Assembly (NCBI GenBank): GCA_024401695.1
Contig: JAKSKN010000002.1
Location: 186,001-250,000 of the forward strand
Direction of reading: 5' to 3'
Length of the DNA: 64,000 bases
Source of the DNA: Bacteroidales bacterium
GTDB lineage: Bacteria; Bacteroidota; Bacteroidia; Bacteroidales; UBA932
The stretch's first letter is position 1; each line of letters begins with the position of its first letter. The position numbers and the translations under genes are program-made. Shown here piece by piece: positions 9,916 to 17,241 of this stretch. The notes below the pieces were generated by a model that had not been told where the DNA came from, searched no databases, and worked only from the letters and a program-made list of their open reading frames with translations.

Positions 9916-11223
9916 ATGTCACAGTATTTCCCGCAGATCGATAAGATCAAATTCGAAGGCAAGGATTCAAAGAATCCAATGGCTTATCACTACTATGACC
10001 CTGAGAAGGTTGTAGCCGGCAAGAAGATGAAGGATTGGTTCAAGTTCGCCATGGCTTGGTGGCACACTCTCTGTGCAGAGGGCGCTGACCAGTTCGGTGG
10101 CGGTACCAAGACTTTCCCTTGGAATGCTGCAGCCTGCCCTGTAGAGCGCGCTAAAGCTAAGGTTGACGCCGGTTTCGAGATCATGCAGAAACTCGGCATC
10201 GAGTATTACTGCTTCCACGATGTTGACCTCGTTGACGAGGCTGCTACCATCGAGGAGTACGAGGCAAATCTCAAGGAAGTAGTCGCTTACCTTAAGAAAA
10301 AGCAGGCTGAGACCGGCATCAAGCTCCTTTGGGGCACTGCCAACGTATTCGGCAACAAGCGTTATATGAACGGTGCATCAACCAACCCTGATTTCAACAC
10401 CGCAGCACGCGCAATGGTTCAGATCAAGAACGCTATCGACGCTACCATCGAGCTCGGTGGCCAGTGCTATGTATTCTGGGGCGGCCGTGAGGGTTATATG
10501 ACTCTCCTCAACACCGATATGAAGCGTGAGAAGGAGCATATGGCAACTATGCTCACAATGGCACGCGACTACGCTCGTGCAAAGGGCTTCAAGGGAACAT
10601 TCCTCATCGAGCCTAAGCCGATGGAGCCTACAAAGCACCAGTATGACGTTGACACCGAGACCGTAGTCGGCTTCCTTAAGGCACACGGCCTTGAGAAGGA
10701 CTTCAAGGTTAACATCGAGGTCAACCACGCCACCCTCGCAGGTCACACCTTCGAGCACGAACTCCAGTGCGCAGTCGACAACGGTATGCTCGGCTCCATC
10801 GATGCAAACCGCGGTGACTACCAGAACGGCTGGGATACCGACCAGTTCCCAATCGACATCTACGAGCTTGTACAGGCTATGATGGTTATCATCAAGGGCA
10901 ACGGCCTTGTAGGTGGTACCAACTTCGACGCCAAGACCCGCCGCAACAGCACCGATCTCCAGGACATCTTCATCGCTCATATCGCAGGTATGGATGTTAT
11001 GGCACGCGCACTCCTCGTTGCAGCTGAGATCCTCGAGAAGTCACCTATCCCTCAGATGGTCAAGGAGCGCTATGCTTCTTACGACGCCGGTATGGGCAAG
11101 GACTTCGAGAACGGCAAGCTCACTCTCGAGCAGGTTGTCGAGTTCGCCAAGAAGAACGGCGAGCCTAAGGCTATCAGCGGCCAGCAGGAGCTTTACGAAG
11201 CAATCGTCAATATGTACATCTAA
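9916..11223 (+). CDS. xylA: Xylose isomerase
   Basis: Cytoplasmic divalent-metal enzyme that converts D-xylose to D-xylulose, the step before XylB. At 435 residues it is a class II enzyme. Metal and catalytic sites are visible: [12 protein letters not shown] (catalytic His), [16 protein letters not shown] (metal Glu), [17 protein letters not shown] and [20 protein letters not shown] (metal Asp residues). Codon use is strongly biased to C-ending codons and GAG/AAG, which suggests high expression. It is the last gene of the xylBA unit, closed by a hairpin terminator 22 bases downstream. Neighbouring GH31 and GH2 genes could supply its xylose. Confidence 0.97.
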   Translation: MSQYFPQIDKIKFEGKDSKNPMAYHYYDPEKVVAGKKMKDWFKFAMAWWHTLCAEGADQFGGGTKTFPWNAAACPVERAKAKVDAGFEIMQKLGIEYYCFHDVDLVDEAATIEEYEANLKEVVAYLKKKQAETGIKLLWGTANVFGNKRYMNGASTNPDFNTAARAMVQIKNAIDATIELGGQCYVFWGGREGYMTLLNTDMKREKEHMATMLTMARDYARAKGFKGTFLIEPKPMEPTKHQYDVDTETVVGFLKAHGLEKDFKVNIEVNHATLAGHTFEHELQCAVDNGMLGSIDANRGDYQNGWDTDQFPIDIYELVQAMMVIIKGNGLVGGTNFDAKTRRNSTDLQDIFIAHIAGMDVMARALLVAAEILEKSPIPQMVKERYASYDAGMGKDFENGKLTLEQVVEFAKKNGEPKAISGQQELYEAIVNMYI

Positions 11224-11245
11224 TCAGTACGTTGCAATATTCATC

Positions 11246-11276
11246 AAGGTCCGCGAGGGTATCGCGGACCTTTTTT
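11246..11276 (+). terminator. Rho-independent terminator after xylA
   Basis: Stem AAGGTCCGCGA/TCGCGGACCTT around loop GGGTA, followed by a T run. The downstream barrel-protein gene starts 13 bases later, so the terminator may only partly block read-through. Confidence 0.88.
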
Positions 11277-11289
11277 ATATATTTGCAAT

Positions 11290-13239
11290 ATGAAACGGTT
11301 CCTTACAACAGTATTGTCTGCCATCCTGCTCTGTGCCGCAGGCTACGCACAGAATTATAAGGTAGAGATCAAGAATGACTCGAAATACATCAACGTCGAT
11401 GAACTCGGACTGCCCGGGACGATGTCTGTATCAGAGGTTCTGCGTATGCTGCCCGAGCTTCTCAACCGTCCGGGCAACGGCATTTTCGAGAACTATGATA
11501 TCCAGATGAACGGCTTCAGTGTGGGCAACAGCAAGGAGCAGTTTCTCTCACAGACATACCTGGCGGACGTAAAGCAGATCCAGATCTCCGAGGACCCGGT
11601 CTCAAGCTACCAGAGCAACGGACACGGAGGCTCGATCAATTTCACCCTCCGGCCACGTAATGAAGGCTCTTCCGGAAAGCTGAACCTTTCGGCATACTCG
11701 TTATATGAATTGCAGCCGACTGTACAATACAACTACAACAGGAAGAAATTCTCCTTTTATGCCTGGGTCGCCTATGATATGTACAGGCCGGCCACCACGT
11801 TCGAAGAAAGGATGAATTCAAGCCCGGAGGTGACATATTCATCTGACACCACGACGCGGAAGAGTGACTATCAGATGGCCCGCCTCTTTATGGAGTACAA
11901 GCCTACTGACAAGGATGCCCTTTCCGTGCAGCTCTTTGAAACATATTCGAAAACGAGAGCAGATTTTGCCCACGCCGAGGTTGGCTCATTCCTTATAAAT
12001 AATTCTTCCGAGGATGGCGATGGCCTGTCCGCCTCGGCCAACTTGAAATATACCCATCAGTTCAAAAATTCCAAGCTCACCGCTGAGGCGCGATATGAGT
12101 ACAATCCGACCGGCAGCAAGATGGTGTTCGGTGAGAACAGGTTCTATGATATGGACAACAAGGCCAATAATTTTTCGGGCAAGCTTGAATATGCATATAA
12201 CTTCAAGCCGAAAGGCCTTATGAAGTCCGGTTCCATCACTGCCGGTGCAAATTACAAATTCAACGACATCTCATACCGACGCTACGAGGAATTCAATCCT
12301 GGCCTTGGTGTCATCAAAAAGGACGTTGATATGAGCGCCCGTATCGGCTTCGTGTCTCCTTTTTTCCGGACTGAATGGGAGCTGGGTAAATGGCGTCTCA
12401 AGTTATCCGCTGAATATCAGATGTATAACTATAACCTCAAGGAGGCTAATGCCGAGCCGTTCGTCAAGCAGCAGAATGAATTCACGGGCAAGTTCATCGC
12501 CGGCTTCCAGATGGTCCCTCATCATCATCTGAGGTTCCTTGCCAGCAGGATGATAAGACGCCCGAGCAATTTCCAGATATATCCTTACCCTGTCTACGAT
12601 GTCGCGAAGCGCTATTATTACAAGGGCTCCCCTAATATCAATCCGGAGCTTTCCAGCGAAATAGGTCTGGATTACATTACGGACCACACGACCCTTGACG
12701 GTGACTTTTTCATGCTCAATGTCAATGCCAGCTACATTCACGTTGACGGCATATTAGGCACATCGTCTCAAGTGAAAAGCCATGAGTACGCGTATCCATA
12801 CCGCGTATATGAGAACAACGGAACTAACAACATATTCAAGGCCAGTGCGATGTTGCTCTATACGGTCGGCAGGCTGTCCATTTCCCTGACCGGAACGGTG
12901 TTTGACAATCACATAGTGGTAAAAGGCCTGTCTGACCGCTATGCCTACTATTCCCTCGCGATCCTTCCTTCCGTTGCCCTCGCGTATGACTGGTCCATTG
13001 CCGCAAGCGCCATTTATGCAAGCCCCGTCAATACGAGAGATTCCGAACTTGGCCAGTCGTCATTCGTCCACCTCCGCGTCAGCAAGAGTTGGAGTAATCT
13101 CATTCTCAGCCTTCAGGGGTTCATCCCTCTGAGCGCCCGTGCGACTGACCTTACACTTGACGCCTCCAACAAGTACTCGATCCGCCGCTATTCGCCATAC
13201 GACGCGTACATCGGTCTGAATGCCTCCTGGCAGTTCTAG
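11290..13239 (+). CDS. Small TonB-receptor-like outer-membrane beta-barrel protein
   Basis: Predicted outer-membrane barrel, probably an uptake channel. A signal peptide (MKRFLTTVLSAILLCAAGYAQ) is followed by a plug-like region (about 30-120) with VSEVLRMLPELL and a VKQIQISEDPVSSYQSNGHG-type strand that resembles the end of a TonB plug, then alternating aromatic beta-strands to the C-terminal WQF typical of outer-membrane proteins. At 649 residues it is much shorter than SusC (about 1,000), and no N-terminal carboxypeptidase-regulatory-like domain or SusD partner is visible. It lies between xylA and the hydrolase operon, so a role in import of xylose-containing sugars is possible by context only. 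An inverted repeat separates it from the opposing esterase gene. Confidence 0.8.
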   Translation: MKRFLTTVLSAILLCAAGYAQNYKVEIKNDSKYINVDELGLPGTMSVSEVLRMLPELLNRPGNGIFENYDIQMNGFSVGNSKEQFLSQTYLADVKQIQISEDPVSSYQSNGHGGSINFTLRPRNEGSSGKLNLSAYSLYELQPTVQYNYNRKKFSFYAWVAYDMYRPATTFEERMNSSPEVTYSSDTTTRKSDYQMARLFMEYKPTDKDALSVQLFETYSKTRADFAHAEVGSFLINNSSEDGDGLSASANLKYTHQFKNSKLTAEARYEYNPTGSKMVFGENRFYDMDNKANNFSGKLEYAYNFKPKGLMKSGSITAGANYKFNDISYRRYEEFNPGLGVIKKDVDMSARIGFVSPFFRTEWELGKWRLKLSAEYQMYNYNLKEANAEPFVKQQNEFTGKFIAGFQMVPHHHLRFLASRMIRRPSNFQIYPYPVYDVAKRYYYKGSPNINPELSSEIGLDYITDHTTLDGDFFMLNVNASYIHVDGILGTSSQVKSHEYAYPYRVYENNGTNNIFKASAMLLYTVGRLSISLTGTVFDNHIVVKGLSDRYAYYSLAILPSVALAYDWSIAASAIYASPVNTRDSELGQSSFVHLRVSKSWSNLILSLQGFIPLSARATDLTLDASNKYSIRRYSPYDAYIGLNASWQF

Positions 13240-13241
13240 TA

Positions 13242-13277
13242 TTTCGTACAGACGCGAGTGACTGCGTCTGTACGAAA
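13242..13277. terminator. Perfect 14-bp inverted repeat between convergent genes
   Basis: TTTCGTACAGACGC and its exact reverse complement flank an 8-base loop, exactly in the 42-base gap between the barrel gene (stop 13239) and the esterase gene (stop 13282). It would form a stable hairpin in both transcripts and is best read as a bidirectional terminator, although neither side has a long T tract after the stem. Confidence 0.7.
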
Positions 13278-13281
13278 AAGT

Positions 13282-14739
13282 TTACTGGACCTTGATTCTG
13301 AACGGTGTGAACGGGAGCCCCTCGACGCTCTTCAGATTGCCAGGTTTGAAATCCCCCCAACCATAACGGACTTCAACCGGCTGGTCGATCTCGGAACAGT
13401 TGATGAAGAGAGTCTGAATCTCCGGCTGGAAGCGGGCTTCAGTGACCGGGACCACGGTCCCGTCCTTGGCTACGATCTCGAGCCCATCGATCTCATACTC
13501 GCGGCTTACGCCGTTAGGACAGTTCTTGAACTCCACCCAGATCTGAGATCCCATCTGGAAACCCTGACGCGGCTGCGGCCTGTAGGCGCGGACGGCCTCG
13601 GGATAGGTGCAGGCAATGCGCTTGAAACCATAGTCGCGATTGAGGGCGAGATAGGCGAGACGCTCGCCGACGGGCTGTTTCTGGCAAGGATGGATATTCT
13701 TTTTCTCGTAAGAGTAGACCAGGTCGTTGGTGACGATGATGGCACAATTGTCAACCGTGCGGGCAACCTCGTGCTGAGCTTCGCGCAGAAGGGCGGCGGT
13801 GCCGCTCTGCACTCCGGTATATGTATAAGGTGCAATCTCGCACATATAGAATGGAAGGCGGCTGCCGTTGTCGCCGAAGTCAGAGCGCCACTGGCGGATG
13901 AGTTCAGTCATACGGGTGACGAATTTCGCGTCTTCGCCAACGTTGGTGCATCCCTGATACCATATGAAACCCTTTGCAGTGTATCCCTGGACCGGCTTCT
14001 GCATACCGTTGTACATCCTGTAAGGGACAGTCCATTCGGTGTATGAGTTGATTTTCTCCGGAGAGACGTCATCACCCCAGGCGGCAAGGGTCTCTTTTGG
14101 AAGCCAGCTCTCGACGGCTGCGCCACCACGGGGGAATGAAAGGATGCCGACAGGGACGTCAAGCATCTCGTTGAGCTTGCGGGCAAAGAAGAAGGCGGTT
14201 GCGCTCATATCCGGAATGGTGTTGGCATCGGCGTCGAGCCAACCGTCGGTCTCGTGGACATCCTCAATAGGTTCGTCAGGCTGGTATATCTTGACGTAGA
14301 GCATACGCACCTTGTCCTTGAGGGAAGGTGAAGCGATCGCTTCGGCCGCGCCCTCGACTGGACAGTTGCCGAAACCTCTGATCGGCATCTCCATATTTGA
14401 CTGGCCTGAGGCGAGCCAGACTTCACCTATCAGGACGTTGCTGATGGTGAGCGAACTGCCGTCGCCGCTGACTTTGATGCTATAGTTGGTGTATGAGGCC
14501 GCAGGTGTCTTGACATATACTTTCCAGACGCCTTTGGAATCGGTCTTTGCATTGTATGAACGACCGTTCCAACTTGTGGTCACTGAAACGGATGCGCCTG
14601 CTGAGGCGTGCCCCCAGACCATACATTCGGTATTCTGCTGGAGAACCATTCCGTCTGAGCAAGGCTGCTTGACGCTGAGTCTGGCCGATGCGTTGATGCA
14701 GAGAAGAAGCGCGAGGGCGATGAATAAGGTTTTTTTCAT
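13282..14739 (-). CDS. SGNH-type carbohydrate acetylesterase (sialate O-acetylesterase-like)
   Basis: Secreted or periplasmic esterase predicted to remove O-acetyl groups from glycans. A signal peptide (MKKTLFIALALLLCINASA) precedes an N-terminal beta-domain (about 22-105) and the SGNH fold. Catalytic block I is VWLASGQSNMEMPIRG with the Ser, followed by FPRGGAAVESWLP, FIWYQGCTNVG (oxyanion Asn region), and the C-terminal block KKNIHPCQKQPVGERLAYLA with the catalytic His. In many relatives this last block starts with Asp before IHP; here it is Asn. The 485-residue length suits the family. It is the third gene of the GH31-GH2-esterase operon (6-base spacing after GH2). In that context acetylated xyloglucan or similar hemicellulose is a more likely substrate than sialic acid, which is inference. 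Confidence 0.85.
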   Translation of the reverse strand: MKKTLFIALALLLCINASARLSVKQPCSDGMVLQQNTECMVWGHASAGASVSVTTSWNGRSYNAKTDSKGVWKVYVKTPAASYTNYSIKVSGDGSSLTISNVLIGEVWLASGQSNMEMPIRGFGNCPVEGAAEAIASPSLKDKVRMLYVKIYQPDEPIEDVHETDGWLDADANTIPDMSATAFFFARKLNEMLDVPVGILSFPRGGAAVESWLPKETLAAWGDDVSPEKINSYTEWTVPYRMYNGMQKPVQGYTAKGFIWYQGCTNVGEDAKFVTRMTELIRQWRSDFGDNGSRLPFYMCEIAPYTYTGVQSGTAALLREAQHEVARTVDNCAIIVTNDLVYSYEKKNIHPCQKQPVGERLAYLALNRDYGFKRIACTYPEAVRAYRPQPRQGFQMGSQIWVEFKNCPNGVSREYEIDGLEIVAKDGTVVPVTEARFQPEIQTLFINCSEIDQPVEVRYGWGDFKPGNLKSVEGLPFTPFRIKVQ

Positions 14740-14745
14740 TTTCGG

Positions 14746-17241
14746 TTATTGAGTTTTGATATTGACTTTTACTGTAGCAAAATCAGAAGAGACGGAAAGC
14801 GTGGCAGTGCCGGGGCGGTCTTTGACGGAACGGACCACAGCAAGCGCCTTGCCGCTGAAGAGGGCCTTGTCGCTGCCTTTCAGACAGGTTGTATCGGCGG
14901 CGTTTCCGTTGTCGACGCCGACCAGTTCGCCTTCGCCGTCAACCTTGAAATGCAGCATATCCGTTGCGGTAGGGACTATGTGGCCGTTGGCGTCGAATGC
15001 TTCAATGGTGACGTAGCTGAGATCATAGCCGTCGGCCGAAATGGTGAGCCTGTCAGGGGAGACCTTGAGACCGACCGGCTTGCCGGCGGTGTATCGCGCC
15101 TCACGCGCCACTTCCACTCCGTCCTTGTATGACACCGCTTCAATCTTTCCTGCTTCGAACGGCACTCCGAGCCACTGCACGTGCAGGACGTCCGCAGTCT
15201 TGCTCTGCCTTCCCATCGATTTCCCGTTCACGAACAGCTCGACTTCGTCGGCATTGTTGTAATATGCCCAGACATCCACAGGCTCGCCATCAGTCCAGTT
15301 CCAGTGAGGGAAGAGGTGTAGCACGGTGTCGTCGGTCCATTCCGACTTGTACAAATAGTATGAGTCCTTGGGGAATCCGGCAAGATCCACGATTCCGAAG
15401 TAGCTTGAACGTGAAGGCCAGCCGTATGGAGTAGGTTCGCCGAGGTAGTCGAACCCGGTCCAGATAAACGTCCCGGCTATGAAGTCGCGGTCCCTGACGG
15501 CCTTCCAGGCCTCTTCGTGATAGTTTGCCCAAGGGGCGCAGCAAGCATCATACGCAGTACACTGATGGTGCTCCGTCTCGTATGCAAGCCACCATTGTTC
15601 GGGGTGTTTTTCAAGATTGGTCGATGGCTGGAAGTAAATGCCCCGGCTGTTGAGGCTGGAGACGGTCTCCGAGCCTATGAGCGGCTTGCCGGCATACCAT
15701 ACGTGGCAGGAATCGTAGTCCTGGGGATGGTAGTTGAAACCATAGACGTCGAGTACGCCTGCGCGGAGCAGGTTGTTGACCGGCTGCGTCTCGTTGCAGC
15801 CGGCCGTGACGGCACGGGTGGTGTCCATTTCGCGCACCAGGGCAGCGAGATGTCTGGTCAGCACGATGTTCGGATTGTCGTCACCTGCCTCATACTGTGG
15901 CAGCGAGCCCAAGAAATTCATCAGCAGGTTGGCCTGCTCTGCCGAAAGATTCTTGACATTGTCTTCGTCGGAGTTCCACTGTTCGAGGATCTCATTGCCC
16001 ACGCTCCACATTACCACTGAAGGATGGTTACGGTCGCGGCGAAGGAAATCCTGCAGGTCGCGCTGATGCCACTCGTCGAAGAAGCGTGCATAGTCGAACT
16101 CCGTCTTGCGCTTGCGCCACATATCGAATGCCTCGTCCATTACGAGGAACCCCATTTTGTCTGTCAGTTCCAGTAATTCCGGTGCCGGCGGGTTGTGTGA
16201 GGTGCGTATGGCGTTCACTCCCATATCCTTCAGGATCTGAAGCTCGCGTTCAAGCGCGCGGCGGTGTACGGCGGTGCCGAGGCATCCCATATCGTGATGC
16301 AGGCATACGCCGAGCAGCTTGACGTTGCGCCCGTTGAGGTAGAATCCCTTTTCGGCATCCCACGCCAGGGTGCGGAAACCGAAAGATGTTGAATAAATGT
16401 CGCGGATTTCCTTTTCGGCCTTGACATAGGCGACGGCAGTGTATTGGTAGCAGTCATCGATGTCCCACAGATGAGGTGACTTGACCTCGAGGTCGGCGGC
16501 CCACAGACCCTGCCCGATCTCGACGGCTTCCGCAAAAGCGGTTTTCCTGCCCTTTGCGTCCAGAATCTTGAAGCAGACGCCGTTGGACACGGCACCCTCA
16601 ACGGTTGCTTCCACGTGGACGGTCGCCTTGTCGTCGGCAATCTCCGGCGTGGTGACGTACAGGCCGTTGTAGGCGACGTGCTCGGGATTCACCGTCACGA
16701 GGCGGACGTTGCGGTAGATGCCGCAGCCGGCGTACCAGCGGGAATTCGGCTGGTCTGCATTGTCGCAGCGCACCGCTATGGAGTTGATGCCCTCCGGGGA
16801 AAGGGCGTCGGTGATATCATAGGTGAAGGAAGAATATCCGTAAGGCCGCGTGCCTTGTGCGATCCCGTTCACATAGACGGTGCTGTTCATAAAGACTCCG
16901 TCGAATTCGACGAATACGCGTTTGCCTTCAGCCACGCCGTCAGGGGTCTCGAATGTCTTGCGGTACCAGCCAATGCCGCCGGGCAGTGCTCCACCGCTTG
17001 GCGTGGAGGGATTGGATGCGGAGAATTCACCTTCGATGCTCCAGTCGTGCGGCAGGTGGAGCTCGCGCCACGATGCGTCGTCAAAGCCGGTTCCTGCATA
17101 TGCTATGTCGTCTCCGAGCTGGAAACGCCAGCCGAAGTTGAAATCTTCCACAGCCCTTGGCGATGACGGTGTGCAGGACATCAGGATGGCTGCGGTTGCA
17201 GCGATGAGGAGGCTAGAAAGCAATAGTCTGTGCTTCTCCAT
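14746..17241 (-). CDS. Glycoside hydrolase family 2, beta-galactosidase-like lipoprotein
   Basis: Retaining exo-glycosidase, predicted to take beta-galactosyl (or related) residues from oligosaccharides. ATG at 17241 gives the signal MEKHRLLLSSLLIAATAAILMSC with lipobox Cys; further Met codons lie at 17244 and 17265. Domain order: sugar-binding jelly roll (about 40-200, with HLPHDWSIEGEF), immunoglobulin-like domain, TIM barrel (about 310-600) with GVCLHHDMGCLG, AIRTSHNPPAPELLELTDKMG, the acid/base Glu in VVMWSVGNEILEQW and the nucleophile Glu in LIGSETVSS, then C-terminal beta-domains including a DUF4982-like segment (WNWTDGEPVDVWAYYNNADE). The 831 residues match such enzymes. Its 5' end overlaps the end of the GH31 gene by 29 bases, so translation is coupled. 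Confidence 0.92.
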   Translation of the reverse strand: MEKHRLLLSSLLIAATAAILMSCTPSSPRAVEDFNFGWRFQLGDDIAYAGTGFDDASWRELHLPHDWSIEGEFSASNPSTPSGGALPGGIGWYRKTFETPDGVAEGKRVFVEFDGVFMNSTVYVNGIAQGTRPYGYSSFTYDITDALSPEGINSIAVRCDNADQPNSRWYAGCGIYRNVRLVTVNPEHVAYNGLYVTTPEIADDKATVHVEATVEGAVSNGVCFKILDAKGRKTAFAEAVEIGQGLWAADLEVKSPHLWDIDDCYQYTAVAYVKAEKEIRDIYSTSFGFRTLAWDAEKGFYLNGRNVKLLGVCLHHDMGCLGTAVHRRALERELQILKDMGVNAIRTSHNPPAPELLELTDKMGFLVMDEAFDMWRKRKTEFDYARFFDEWHQRDLQDFLRRDRNHPSVVMWSVGNEILEQWNSDEDNVKNLSAEQANLLMNFLGSLPQYEAGDDNPNIVLTRHLAALVREMDTTRAVTAGCNETQPVNNLLRAGVLDVYGFNYHPQDYDSCHVWYAGKPLIGSETVSSLNSRGIYFQPSTNLEKHPEQWWLAYETEHHQCTAYDACCAPWANYHEEAWKAVRDRDFIAGTFIWTGFDYLGEPTPYGWPSRSSYFGIVDLAGFPKDSYYLYKSEWTDDTVLHLFPHWNWTDGEPVDVWAYYNNADEVELFVNGKSMGRQSKTADVLHVQWLGVPFEAGKIEAVSYKDGVEVAREARYTAGKPVGLKVSPDRLTISADGYDLSYVTIEAFDANGHIVPTATDMLHFKVDGEGELVGVDNGNAADTTCLKGSDKALFSGKALAVVRSVKDRPGTATLSVSSDFATVKVNIKTQ

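Noticed and set aside
13258..14046. Open frame of 262 codons on the plus strand opposite the esterase
   Set aside because: Antisense shadow of a gene with clear SGNH motifs; no signal or family match of its own.
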